A stretch of DNA of 64,000 nt from Rhodanobacter sp. OK091 (GTDB taxonomy: Bacteria; Pseudomonadota; Gammaproteobacteria; Xanthomonadales; Rhodanobacteraceae). The stretch spans positions 241,014 to 305,013 of the forward strand of contig NZ_FRCH01000004.1 of NCBI RefSeq assembly GCF_900142825.1, read 5' to 3'. Under the pieces are notes generated by a model. The model saw only the letters and a program-made list of their open reading frames with translations, was not told where the DNA came from and did not search any database. Below, one piece after another: positions 1-9,631 of this stretch. The translations under genes and the position numbers were made by a program. Each line of letters starts with the position of its first letter. Positions within the stretch are counted from its first letter, which is position 1.

Positions 1-614
1 TTCGCCGGCCACAGCCATACCGTAGACGGCGCCAACGCCAATGCCGCGACGAGCTGGCTGCCCGCCGCCGCCGTCATGGGGGACACTGTCTTCAGACGCC
101 GATGGCTGTAATGCACGGAGAACGCGTAGCAAACCGTGGCCGCCACGCAGGCCAGCATGGCGAGTATCGTTCCCGCCCCGCCGTGGCCGAAGCCGGCCGT
201 GTCGCCAATCAACCAGAGCACACCGGCCAGTCCGATCACCAGCCCGGTCATGTGCGGGGCGGTGAGTTTTTCGTTCAGCCACAACCAGCCGGAAGCGGCG
301 ACTAGCAACGGGGTGATCGCGTCAAAGATGGCTGATAGCCCAGCCGGAAGGATCTGTGCCGCAAACGAGAACAACACGTACGGCAATGCGGAATTGGTCA
401 GGCCCATCACGGCGAGCGGTTTCCAATAGGCGCGCAGCTCGGCGACGCGACGGCGCGAGGCGAACAAGGGTGCAAAGCAGGCGGCGGCACCGATCGCCCG
501 CATGCCGGCCAGGGGCATGCTGCCGAACTCGCTTGCACCCATGCGCATAAACAAAAACGACGCACCCCACAAGGCACCGAGCAGCAGCAGTACAGCGATG
601 TCTGACCTTTTCAT
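1..614 (-). CDS. EamA/DMT-family inner-membrane exporter, truncated by the window edge
   Basis: Reading leftward from the ATG at 614 there is an uninterrupted frame of 204 codons that leaves the window, so the C-terminus is missing. The protein is a run of hydrophobic helices starting with MKRSDIAVLLLLGALWGASF, the usual first helix of EamA transporters. About six helices are visible before the edge; the family normally has ten, as two five-helix repeats. Such proteins export small metabolites or amino acids. It is divergent from the MocR-type regulator at 808, a common arrangement for a MocR protein and its target. The substrate cannot be told. Confidence 0.85.
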   Translation of the reverse strand, partial: MKRSDIAVLLLLGALWGASFLFMRMGASEFGSMPLAGMRAIGAAACFAPLFASRRRVAELRAYWKPLAVMGLTNSALPYVLFSFAAQILPAGLSAIFDAITPLLVAASGWLWLNEKLTAPHMTGLVIGLAGVLWLIGDTAGFGHGGAGTILAMLACVAATVCYAFSVHYSHRRLKTVSPMTAAAGSQLVAALALAPSTVWLWPA

Positions 615-807
615 AGCGGAAGCTCGTCGAAGTTTGGCCGGTGCAAGCTATTCCAGGTCGCTGACAGAGATTGTCAGCAGTCTTGGGGGGGCTTTTGCCT
701 GGGTTGCGCACGCAGATGAATCAGCGCGCGCTCGAACGGGTGATGAGTGTTGGATGCAGATTAGGTGTAATTTTGGCATGTTATAAGATCCACACTTTGG
801 CAAAATC

Positions 808-2259
808 ATGGATCCAATTTTCGGGTTTCCGATTACTCTTCCCCCACCCGGTTCGCGTGAGCTTCTGCGCGTTCTGCATAAAGAGTTGCGCGGGGCGATT
901 CTCGACGGGCGACTGAAACCGGGTTTGCGATTGCCGGCGACTCGCGAGCTGGCAGGCATGCTGGCGATCTCCCGCAACACCGTAGTCGCGGCTTACGACT
1001 TGTTGCTGAGCGAAGGTTACGTGGTCGCACGGCGTGGTGCCGGCAACTACGTCGCCGACACGCTGGCCCGGCGCGATGCGCCACGTCCATCTGAAGCCAG
1101 CGTCGACATGGATCGTCGCCTGGCGCCACATTGGCGGAAGTCTCCTGGGCCCTTTTCGGCGGCACCGGACCGAGTGTTCCGCGACGATTTCAGCCTTGGT
1201 GTGCCTGACAACACGCAGTTTCCGTTTGACGTGTGGCGCCGCTTGTCGGCTCGCGCGCTGCGCACGCTGTCGAAGTCGCCGCCGGCCTACGGTCAGCCCG
1301 AGGGGCGGCCGGCCCTGCGTGAGGCCATCGCCAAGCACATCTCGTTCGCCCGCGCTGTCGCCTGCCACGCCGATGATGTGATCGTCACCAGCGGGGCGCA
1401 GCAGGCGTTCGATCTGCTTGCGCGGGTGCTGGTGACACCTGGACGCAGCACGGTGGCGGTCGAGGATCCCGGTTATCCGCCGCTGCGTGCGGCGTTCGCT
1501 GCAGCCGGTGCGAACGTGGCCGCCGTGCCGGTCGATGACGAGGGTCTGGTGGTCGAACGGTTGCCCGTCAGTGCGCGGGTGATCTACGTGACGCCATCGC
1601 ACCAGTTTCCGCTCGGTGTCGCGTTGTCGCCGCAACGTCGCGCGGCGCTGCTGGAGTTCGCGCGGGCGCAGCGCGCTGTCGTGATCGAGGACGACTACGA
1701 CGGCGAGTTCCGATACAGCGGGCGGCCACTGGATGCGTTGCAGACGCTCGATCGCAGCGGTTCGGTCTGTTACGTCGGGACGTTTTCCAAATGTCTCTTT
1801 CCGGCACTGCGCCTGGGCTATGTGGTGGCTCCGCCGTGGCTGCGACCGGCGCTCGCCGCGGCGAAGCAGCTCGCCGACTGGCATTGCGATGTGCTGGCGC
1901 AGGACACGCTCGCCGCGTTCATCGCCGAAGGGCATCTGGTGCGCCACGTGCGCAAGATGCACAAGGTCTATGCCGAACGGCGCGAAGTATTGCTGGACGC
2001 GCTGGCGCGGCACGGCGATGGTCGCCTGCGGGCGCTGCCGTCGGAAGCCGGCCTGCATCTGTCGGCGCGGATTCCGCGTTCATTGAATGCGGAGATGCTG
2101 GTTGCCCGTGCCGCCGCAGAAGGCATACAGCTGGACGCCGTGGGTCGCTATGCCTTGGGTCGGTACGCGCCGAATGGTCTGGCGTTCGGCTTTGGCATGA
2201 TCGCCGCCGATCGTGTCGACGAAGCCATCCGCCGGGTGGTGATGCTGATGGATGGCTAA
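808..2259 (+). CDS. MocR/PdxR-type transcription regulator (GntR wHTH + class I aminotransferase fold)
   Basis: The 483-residue protein has an N-terminal GntR winged helix (about residues 12-80, LRLPATRELAGMLAISRNTV) and a linker, then a fold type I aminotransferase-like domain. The PLP-binding lysine is Lys328 in GTFSKCLFPALRLGYV, and the VIEDDYDGEF stretch is typical. MocR proteins bind PLP or a PLP-amino acid adduct and control vitamin B6, GABA or transport genes. It is divergent from the exporter at 1-614, its most likely target. No clear Shine-Dalgarno precedes the ATG, so the leader may be very short. It is not assigned to PdxR itself because no pdxST genes are present. Confidence 0.88.
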   Translation: MDPIFGFPITLPPPGSRELLRVLHKELRGAILDGRLKPGLRLPATRELAGMLAISRNTVVAAYDLLLSEGYVVARRGAGNYVADTLARRDAPRPSEASVDMDRRLAPHWRKSPGPFSAAPDRVFRDDFSLGVPDNTQFPFDVWRRLSARALRTLSKSPPAYGQPEGRPALREAIAKHISFARAVACHADDVIVTSGAQQAFDLLARVLVTPGRSTVAVEDPGYPPLRAAFAAAGANVAAVPVDDEGLVVERLPVSARVIYVTPSHQFPLGVALSPQRRAALLEFARAQRAVVIEDDYDGEFRYSGRPLDALQTLDRSGSVCYVGTFSKCLFPALRLGYVVAPPWLRPALAAAKQLADWHCDVLAQDTLAAFIAEGHLVRHVRKMHKVYAERREVLLDALARHGDGRLRALPSEAGLHLSARIPRSLNAEMLVARAAAEGIQLDAVGRYALGRYAPNGLAFGFGMIAADRVDEAIRRVVMLMDG

Positions 2260-2380
2260 AGGAATCGCGGTCTTCGGTGTCATGGCGAGTGGCTCCATCA
2301 CTTTGCTGCAAAGTGGCTCTTATGGCGGTCAGGCGAAATCGTGAGCATGCGCTTGTGTGCTTTCATTTCTGGGAATTGTC

Positions 2381-3412
2381 ATGCGCTATATGGCTTTGCT
2401 GTTTGTGATGTTGCTTGCTTGGGTTAGTGCGCCGCTACATGCCGACACCGGTCAGCAGCGTGCCGAAGCCGCCGGTCATGGCCTGGTTGGCTCACCCGCG
2501 CCGCGCATGGTGCTCAAGACCATCGACGGACAGACCATCGACCTGGCCAGCCTCTATGGCAAGAAAGCCGTCTATCTGAAGTTCTGGGCCACCTGGTGCG
2601 TGCCTTGTCGCGAACAGATGCCGCACTTCGAACACACTTTCGAACAGGCGGGGCCTGACTTGGCCGTGATAGCCATCGATGTGGGCTTTGATGACACGGT
2701 GGCGGATGTCCGAAAGTACCGCCAGGCGATGGGACTGCATATGCCGATCGTGTTCGATGACGGCACGCTGGATCAGGCCTTTCAGCTGCGAGTGACGCCG
2801 CAGCACGTCGTGATCGGCCGCGACGGCCGCATTCTGTATGTGGGCCACATGGCCGATGCCAAGCTGGATGCTGCACTGCTTGCTGCACGCACGACGTCGG
2901 GAGTACCCGTAAAGAGCGTGCAGGCGCCGAAGGAGGAGCCGCCTGTCGACGTGGGCGATCATCTGCCGGCGTTTACGGCGCGGACACTGGACGGCCAGAC
3001 GTTCCATGCGCAGGACGCCGGCAAGAAGCTTCCGACGGCGCTCGTGTTCCTTTCGCCGTGGTGCGAGTCGTATCTCGCGACCAGTCGGCCAGGTGTGGCC
3101 TCAAGTTGCCGTGCGGTGCGCAAGCAGGTAGCTGCATTGTCTGGCGATGATCATGCGCGCTGGCTCGGCATCGCTTCGGGTTTGTGGGCGAGCAAGGACG
3201 ATCTCGGCAATTACCAGCGCAAATACCATCCCGGCATTCCGCTCACCCTGGACGAATCCGGTGCGTTGTTCCGGCGCTTTCGCGTCATGCACGTGCCGAC
3301 CTTGTTGATAGTCGATGCTGACGGACGCATCGTGCGTCGAGTCGAAGGAACGGATGCGAACCTGGCGGCGGAGCTGAAGTCGCTGGCGAAGCGACAAGCG
3401 CCAGCGCGATGA
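2381..3412 (+). CDS. periplasmic TlpA-like protein with two thioredoxin folds
   Basis: The chosen ATG at 2381 follows a GGGA and opens a clean signal peptide (MRYMALLFVMLLAWVSAPLHA); an in-frame GTG lies at 2357. The 343-residue product has two thioredoxin-like domains. The first (about residues 35-165) carries the redox motif WCVPC, preceded by LKFWAT, and a cis-proline-type VTPQHVV. The second (about 190-335) lacks CxxC. It has two cysteines far apart (PWCESY and SSCRAV) and its own VPTLLIVDADGRIV segment. It probably acts as a periplasmic thiol-disulfide oxidoreductase; no cytochrome c biogenesis genes are nearby to name the partner. The cupin gene follows after 46 bp. Confidence 0.85.
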   Translation: MRYMALLFVMLLAWVSAPLHADTGQQRAEAAGHGLVGSPAPRMVLKTIDGQTIDLASLYGKKAVYLKFWATWCVPCREQMPHFEHTFEQAGPDLAVIAIDVGFDDTVADVRKYRQAMGLHMPIVFDDGTLDQAFQLRVTPQHVVIGRDGRILYVGHMADAKLDAALLAARTTSGVPVKSVQAPKEEPPVDVGDHLPAFTARTLDGQTFHAQDAGKKLPTALVFLSPWCESYLATSRPGVASSCRAVRKQVAALSGDDHARWLGIASGLWASKDDLGNYQRKYHPGIPLTLDESGALFRRFRVMHVPTLLIVDADGRIVRRVEGTDANLAAELKSLAKRQAPAR

Positions 3413-3458
3413 CGCTTGCTCCATTCAAGCCACCGTCAAACCACTTCGGAGCCATGCC

Positions 3459-3905
3459 ATGTCCCGCCTGTTGAGCTTCGCCCTTTACGCTGCGGCCAGC
3501 CTGGTTCTCATAGGGACGGTCGCCATGCCGTCCATCGCGCTGGCTGCAGAGGAGCACCACGTGCTGGATGCTCCTCTGACCCTGGCGCCGGGTCGCCGAT
3601 TGATGGCGATCAGCGTCACCTACGCTCCCGGTCAGTCGACCCGGCCGCATCATCATGGTGGCGATGCTTTCGTCTATGTGTTGTCGGGTCATATCCGCAG
3701 CCAGATGGCGGGAAGTCCGGTGCGGGTCTATGGACCTGGCGAAAGCTGGTTCGAGCCGGCGGGCACGCACCATGTGGTCAGCGGCAATGCGAGCAAGAGC
3801 GAGCCAGCGACCATGCTGGTCGTCTTCGTCTCCCTGCCGCAGGCAGAGCTGACGACGATGGACGCGCCATCGGCTCAGCCGCCGGCGCGCACCCATTCCA
3901 GATAG
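3459..3905 (+). CDS. secreted single-domain cupin protein
   Basis: The 148-residue protein starts with a signal peptide ending near SIALAAEEH, followed by a small beta-barrel cupin. The metal-ligand motifs are visible: motif 1 around [18 protein letters not shown] and motif 2 around [16 protein letters not shown]. Its activity is unknown; related proteins are annotated only as cupin-domain proteins and may bind a metal or a small ligand in the periplasm. It lies 46 bp after the thioredoxin-like gene, probably in one operon. Its last 31 bases overlap the end of cutA on the other strand. Confidence 0.85.
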   Translation: MSRLLSFALYAAASLVLIGTVAMPSIALAAEEHHVLDAPLTLAPGRRLMAISVTYAPGQSTRPHHHGGDAFVYVLSGHIRSQMAGSPVRVYGPGESWFEPAGTHHVVSGNASKSEPATMLVVFVSLPQAELTTMDAPSAQPPARTHSR

Positions 3906-4210
3906 GCGTCGTGGCCGCGTTCCACGGGTATGGCGATCAATTCCGGCAATTCGTAGGGGTGCAGTTCCAGCAGCCGGGATTTCAGAGCCTCGAAGCGCCG
4001 GGCCGTGGTCTTGATCAACAGCAGTTCCTCGCGCTCGGTGGTTACCGCACCCTGCCAGCGGTAGGTGGAGCTGATGCCGGGCACGCGGTTGACGCAGGCG
4101 GCCAGCTGCTCGCCTACCAGTGCCTCGGCGATCTCCTGTGCACACACGGCGTCAGGGCAGCTGCAATAACAGAGCAGGACAGGGTCTGGGGTCGGCGGAG
4201 GGCGGGCCAT
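3875..4210 (-). CDS. cutA: CutA-type divalent cation tolerance protein
   Basis: The 111-residue protein matches CutA1 in length and sequence. It starts with the beta strand [10 protein letters not shown] and continues with [19 protein letters not shown] and the C-terminal [13 protein letters not shown], the family hallmark. CutA1 proteins form trimers with a ferredoxin-like fold. The Escherichia coli protein was linked to copper tolerance, but its real biochemical role is unsettled. It is convergent with, and overlaps by 31 bp, the upstream cupin gene. Confidence 0.95.
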   Translation of the reverse strand: MARPPPTPDPVLLCYCSCPDAVCAQEIAEALVGEQLAACVNRVPGISSTYRWQGAVTTEREELLLIKTTARRFEALKSRLLELHPYELPELIAIPVERGHDAYLEWVRAGG

Positions 4211-4290
4211 CGACCAAGCGTACGAGGAAATGTGGGGAAAATGGGCTCGTCATGCCCAGTGGATGTGACGAACCGATTTTGCGGGCGGCC

Positions 4291-4318
4291 CTTGAAACCT
4301 GGCCCGGTCCACCCAACC
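4291..4318 (+). promoter_or_regulatory. candidate sigma-32 (heat-shock) promoter of groESL
   Basis: CTTGAAA at 4291-4297 and CCCAACC at 4312-4318, with a 14-bp spacer, resemble the RpoH consensus (CTTGAAA, then CCCATnT after 13-15 bp). It lies upstream of the sigma-70-like promoter and CIRCE element. The assignment is by pattern only. Confidence 0.55.
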
Positions 4319-4346
4319 TGCTGTCCATCCCCTGGTTCAAATGTTC

Positions 4347-4374
4347 TTGCAGCGGCGCGCTATACCCGTAAAAT
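4347..4374 (+). promoter_or_regulatory. candidate sigma-70 promoter of groESL
   Basis: TTGCAG at 4347-4352 and TAAAAT at 4369-4374, with a 16-bp spacer, form a good housekeeping promoter. Its expected transcription start falls inside the CIRCE element that begins at 4374. HrcA bound to CIRCE would therefore block it directly. Confidence 0.6.
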
Positions 4375-4400
4375 TGGCACTCGTTTACCTCGAGTGCTAA
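4374..4400 (+). promoter_or_regulatory. CIRCE element (HrcA operator)
   Basis: TTGGCACTC at 4374-4382, a 9-bp spacer, and GAGTGCTAA at 4392-4400. This matches the CIRCE consensus (TTAGCACTC-N9-GAGTGCTAA) with one mismatch in the left arm. It lies 62 bp before the groES start codon. HrcA is the known CIRCE-binding repressor; hrcA itself is not in this window. Confidence 0.95.
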
Positions 4401-4462
4401 CAAGACTGCCGACCAGGGTCCTGAAAGCCTTGTCCCATCTCAATAGTCAACTGGAGTTGTCC

Positions 4463-4756
4463 ATGAGCACACTGCGTCCGTTGCATGATCGCGTCATCGT
4501 CAAGCGCCTGGAAGAGGAGCGCGTCTCCGCCGGCGGCATCGTCATCCCCGACAGCGCCACCGAGAAGCCCACCCGCGGCAAGGTCGTCGCCGCCGGCACC
4601 GGCCTGATCATGGCCGACGGCAAGGTGCGTCCGATGTCGCTGAAGGCTGGCGACACTGTGCTGTTCGGCAAGTACGCCGGCCAGGAAATCAAGATCGACG
4701 GCGAAGATCTGGTGTTCCTGAAGGAAGACGACATCGTGGCTGTGATCGAAGGCTAA
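4463..4756 (+). CDS. groES: co-chaperonin GroES
   Basis: The 97-residue product matches the usual GroES length. It starts [20 protein letters not shown] and has the mobile-loop region [20 protein letters not shown] and a C-terminal [10 protein letters not shown]. GroES forms the heptameric lid of the GroEL folding chamber in the cytoplasm. The ATG at 4463 follows a GGAG. Regulation is visible upstream: CIRCE plus two promoter candidates. The longer frame open upstream of this ATG is chance coding potential. Confidence 0.98.
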   Translation: MSTLRPLHDRVIVKRLEEERVSAGGIVIPDSATEKPTRGKVVAAGTGLIMADGKVRPMSLKAGDTVLFGKYAGQEIKIDGEDLVFLKEDDIVAVIEG

Positions 4757-4774
4757 GAGTCAAGGAGAGAGTGA

Positions 4775-4861
4775 AGAGGAGTGAGAAAAGAGTCGATCGC
4801 GTCCTGTCGCGAACACTCTTGCTCATGCCTCGGTCTACTCCCTCTCGTTTCTCACTCCTCT
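4775..4861 (+). repeat. long inverted repeat in the groES-groEL intergenic region
   Basis: A perfect 14-bp inverted repeat has arms at 4775-4788 (AGAGGAGTGAGAAA) and 4848-4861 (TTTCTCACTCCTCT). Nested inside is a second helix, AAGAGT at 4788-4793 with ACTCTT at 4815-4820, closed further by CGCG/CGCG. In RNA it would form a large stem between the two cistrons. In other bacteria groESL mRNAs are cleaved or stabilised at intergenic stem-loops; that role is inferred here. There is no U-tract, so it is not an obvious terminator. Confidence 0.7.
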
Positions 4862-4875
4862 CAACTATTTTCTAA

Positions 4876-6540
<1,665 letters not shown>

Positions 6541-6565
6541 GTCCCGCTCCCTCGCTGCATGGAAG

Positions 6566-6595
6566 AAAACCCCGCCTGGTGCGGGGTTTTCTTTT
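6566..6595 (+). terminator. intrinsic terminator of groESL
   Basis: AAAACCCCGC (6566-6575), a 5-nt loop, and GCGGGGTTTT (6581-6590), followed by CTTTT. A 10-bp GC-rich stem with a T-tract 25 bp after the groEL stop. Confidence 0.93.
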
Positions 6596-6669
6596 GAGCG
6601 CATCGCCGGAGTCACCGTGGAAAATTCGCAAAGACCTTGTGCCAGATTTTCAGGTGGCCAGGTACAAGA

Positions 6670-6697
6670 AAGCCCCGGGTGTCGCCACCCGGGGCTT
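6670..6697 (-). terminator. intrinsic terminator of the gene at 6721-7302
   Basis: A perfect 12-bp stem (6670-6681 with 6686-6697, core GCCCCGGGTG) and a 4-nt loop. On the minus strand it is followed by TTCTT. It sits 24 bp past the stop of the secreted protein gene, facing the groESL terminator. Confidence 0.85.
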
Positions 6698-6720
6698 CGC
6701 TTCATGCAAGGTTGTGGAAC

Positions 6721-7302
6721 TCAGTGCCCCGACGTGGAAGGCACGGCAGGCTCCTGTGCGGAAGCCTTGGTCTTGGCGTCCACCTTGGCATCGCCGCCCA
6801 CCGACTGTTCGGTGGCGGTCTGCTTGACCGCCGTGCCGACCGAGCCGGCGGTGCGGTCGGCGGACTGGATTGCGGAATGTGCAGTGTCACGTACGGCGCC
6901 ACCGACGCCCTGGCCGGCTTCACCGGCCTTGCCGGCCATGTTGGCGGTGTCGATGCCCGCACCGGTATCGACGTTGGCGTTGGCATGCGTATCGCCTGCG
7001 CTCGCCCCGGCCGAGCCACTGGCATTCATGCCGGCATTGGCGCTGCCATTGCCCGTGATGGTCGAACGGGTTTGGTCGACTGCCTTGTGCGTCATGTGCT
7101 TCGTATGGCGCAGGGTCTGGGTAGTCTGCGCGTCGGTCTGGTCGACCGCATGCATGGCGCTGGGCATGGCGTTGGGCAAAGCTGCACCGGCATTCACGCC
7201 GGCGCCGACGTGTCCCGCGCCACCGACGTGGACCTGGGCGAACGCGGGAATGCTGAGCGCACTGGTAGCAACGATGAGGGCGGCAAGCATGGTCTTGTGC
7301 AT
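6721..7302 (-). CDS. secreted Ala/Gly/Thr-rich low-complexity protein, function unknown
   Basis: The 193-residue product has a clear signal peptide (MHKTMLAALIVATSALSIPA, cleavage near AFAQVH). The mature part is rich in Ala, Gly, Thr, Asp and Asn and contains the loosely repeated unit AVDQT (HAVDQTDAQ and KAVDQTRST) and many NAxA/GAG stretches. I recognise no domain. It has no cysteine or long hydrophobic segment in the mature part and is probably disordered in the periplasm or outside the cell. A Shine-Dalgarno-like AAGGAAAC precedes the ATG and a strong terminator follows, which supports a real monocistronic gene. Confidence 0.75.
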   Translation of the reverse strand: MHKTMLAALIVATSALSIPAFAQVHVGGAGHVGAGVNAGAALPNAMPSAMHAVDQTDAQTTQTLRHTKHMTHKAVDQTRSTITGNGSANAGMNASGSAGASAGDTHANANVDTGAGIDTANMAGKAGEAGQGVGGAVRDTAHSAIQSADRTAGSVGTAVKQTATEQSVGGDAKVDAKTKASAQEPAVPSTSGH

Positions 7303-7482
7303 GGCATGTTTCCTTCGGATTGAGTGGGCGCGATGGAGCGTGCTGCTCCAGCGCTGTGATGACGCTAGTCGCCATTACCCCACTGATGGATGAACACACT
7401 CGCCAAGACTTCAGCCGGCAGACAGCTCACTGAATCGCAGCCCGAATCGGGATATGGCGACGACGTCGTTTTCACAAGTGCA

Positions 7483-7503
7483 TGCCGGACGAATGTCCGG
7501 GCA
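7483..7503 (-). terminator. possible hairpin after the LTA synthase-like gene
   Basis: TGCCGGAC and GTCCGGGCA (one bulged base) flank a GAAT loop 12 bp beyond the stop at 7515. There is no T-tract, so termination is uncertain. Confidence 0.35.
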
Positions 7504-7514
7504 TCCTGCCGTGT

Positions 7515-9413
7515 TCACTGTGGCAGTGCGGTGGCGGCCTGCGCTTGCATCGGCTCGGTGCTGCTGTGGGCAATGTCGCTGGCAGGCAGCGAAACGGACT
7601 TCGGCAGCAGTTTGTCGAGTTTGCCGTCCATGCGCAGTTGATTGACGCTGGACATGGCCTGGTCGAGCTGCTGCTGGTCGCTGTCTTCGTCGGGCGGCGG
7701 CGCACCGGGGGCCTCGGTCAGTGGGGCGAGCTGCGGGCCGATCAGCCTGGTCAGCGCGTAATAAGCATCGTCATGGATGCCTGCCTGTTCCAGCAATATG
7801 CCTGGCAGCAGCCACGCTGCGGTGTCCTCCTGCTCGGGCCGTCCCCGCTGGTGCGGATCGACCAGCAGCCAGGTACCCGCCTGCGCCAGCATGTCCTTGT
7901 CATCGACGAAGCCGGTGATGCGATAACTGTTGCTCAGTCCCGGCAGATGATCGCCGTAGAACAACACCAGGCTCGGCCGTTGGCGCTGAGCCAGCCATGC
8001 CACCAGCCGGCCCAGTTCGGCGTCGGCGTGTTGCAGGTGGTAGAGGTAGGTCTGCAGCTCCTGCTTGTCGATGCCGGTGATGCCATCGGGCACGGGAATG
8101 GCATCGCGTTCGGCGCGGTTGGCTGGTTCGACGTCGTAGGGGCCGTGCGCCTCGATGCTGATGGCGAAGAGGAATTGCGGCGGCCCGTGGTCCTTCAATT
8201 GGCGCATGATCTCGTCGGTCATCGCGCTGTCGGCCATGTATTTGCCGTCCATCGCCGCATGGGCGGGAAACGACGATTGCGATACGAAGCGATCGAAGCC
8301 GAGCAACTTGAACGCGGTGTTGCGGTTCCAGAATGTCGGCTCATTGCCGTGCAGCGCGATGGTTTCGTAGCCATGCCTCTTGAGCGTGTGCATCAGGCTT
8401 GGCACTGCCTTGTGACTCATCTGCAGATAGGGAAACTGCAGATTGTCGAAGTAGCGCAGCGACAGCCCGGTGAGCACCTCGAACTCGGTGCGGATGGTGC
8501 CGCCGCCGAAGGTCGGCACATGCAGCTTGCCGGCGATTCCGTGCTCAGCCAGACGGCGCAGATTCGGCGCGAAGTTGCTGGTTTCGTAGCCGCGCATGAT
8601 GGCGGGGTCGAAAAAAGATTCGCTCTGCACCACCACGATGTCGGGCAACGGACCGTTTGCCGTCGGCACCTGCATGGACTGTTGCAGCGCTGCCGCAGAC
8701 TGGTCGATCAATTGCGCGGCGGCCACGCGATCCGGCTTGCGCTTGCCGTGACCGTATTGCAGATGAAACATCACCAGCGAACTGAGCAGGCCCGAATGGG
8801 TGCTGGTGGCCGAAGCCGACCACGGTTCCAGCCACAGCACCTGACCGTTGTAGATTTTCCCCCAGACCGGCAGGCCGGCCAGCAGGCTGGTCAGCACCAG
8901 TGCCAATACGCCACCGACCAATAGCCGCTTGCCGCGGGTGCGTCGGGGAAACAAGGGTGGCTCGTAGCGCCACATCGCGACGACCAGGCCCACGCCGATC
9001 AGCAGCCCCAGATACGGCCATGCGCTGTGCGGCAGGTAGCCGGCGAGCAGGTGCATGCCACCCCTGCGCAACTGGCCGACCATGCGGAAATCGTCCGGCA
9101 GCAGCGGCGTGCCGAGGTTCGCGATCTTCAGCACATTGACGCTGTAGACCAGTCCCTGCAGCAGGAAAGCCAGCCCGAACGACAGCAGCACCCGGCGGCT
9201 GATCACCAGCAGCAGGCCGGCCAGCAACAGCCCCGGCCACGCGTTCGCCAGCGGAAACCTGGGTTGATCGAGCAGCCGCAGCGGAGTGACGCCCATGCCG
9301 CCGTCCACCATGCCGGTCAGCAGCACGAACGCCAATGCCAGCAGCAGCACCAGTGCGACCCGTGGAGTCCATGTGCGCCAACGGCCGGGCGTGTTTGCGA
9401 AGCTCAGGGGCAT
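7515..9413 (-). CDS. LtaS/OpgB-like sulfatase-fold phosphoglycerol transferase, membrane-anchored
   Basis: The 632-residue product starts at the ATG at 9413, which follows GGACGG. About five N-terminal membrane helices (residues 15-220) precede a periplasmic alkaline-phosphatase-superfamily domain. Metal and catalytic motifs of the LtaS/OpgB family are visible: QSESFFDP, FGGGTIRTE with the likely nucleophile Thr306, ALHGNEPTFWNR, and FYGDHLPG near the C-terminus. LtaS makes lipoteichoic acid in Firmicutes. In Gram-negatives the relatives (OpgB) transfer phosphoglycerol to periplasmic glucans, which is the more likely role, or they modify other envelope glycans. The C-terminal 70 residues are low-complexity and Gln/Asp-rich. 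It is divergent from glnE. Confidence 0.87.
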   Translation of the reverse strand: MPLSFANTPGRWRTWTPRVALVLLLALAFVLLTGMVDGGMGVTPLRLLDQPRFPLANAWPGLLLAGLLLVISRRVLLSFGLAFLLQGLVYSVNVLKIANLGTPLLPDDFRMVGQLRRGGMHLLAGYLPHSAWPYLGLLIGVGLVVAMWRYEPPLFPRRTRGKRLLVGGVLALVLTSLLAGLPVWGKIYNGQVLWLEPWSASATSTHSGLLSSLVMFHLQYGHGKRKPDRVAAAQLIDQSAAALQQSMQVPTANGPLPDIVVVQSESFFDPAIMRGYETSNFAPNLRRLAEHGIAGKLHVPTFGGGTIRTEFEVLTGLSLRYFDNLQFPYLQMSHKAVPSLMHTLKRHGYETIALHGNEPTFWNRNTAFKLLGFDRFVSQSSFPAHAAMDGKYMADSAMTDEIMRQLKDHGPPQFLFAISIEAHGPYDVEPANRAERDAIPVPDGITGIDKQELQTYLYHLQHADAELGRLVAWLAQRQRPSLVLFYGDHLPGLSNSYRITGFVDDKDMLAQAGTWLLVDPHQRGRPEQEDTAAWLLPGILLEQAGIHDDAYYALTRLIGPQLAPLTEAPGAPPPDEDSDQQQLDQAMSSVNQLRMDGKLDKLLPKSVSLPASDIAHSSTEPMQAQAATALPQ

Positions 9414-9631
9414 GGCCGTCCTGCAGTTGCTGTCATGGGGTGGACACGAGAATGTAACGGGATGCGAATGAACAGGGTGTAGGCGGCGAACGGCGAGTTT
9501 CGGGCTTGTCCGCGTGTTAATCAACGCGCAATCGACACATAACCAACGCGCAGGGCACGAGTCGGTGCACCGGATGTGGCCGCGCATACCACCCCGGGTC
9601 GGCCGCATGTCCTTTGCGGCACAATGGCCCG

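Noticed and set aside
3416..4756. 446-codon frame ending in GroES
   Set aside because: Only the last 97 codons are GroES; the rest overlaps the cupin, cutA, promoters and CIRCE.
4776..4861. groES-groEL inverted repeat as a transcription terminator
   Set aside because: There is no T-tract and groEL needs the same transcript; it is recorded as a repeat.
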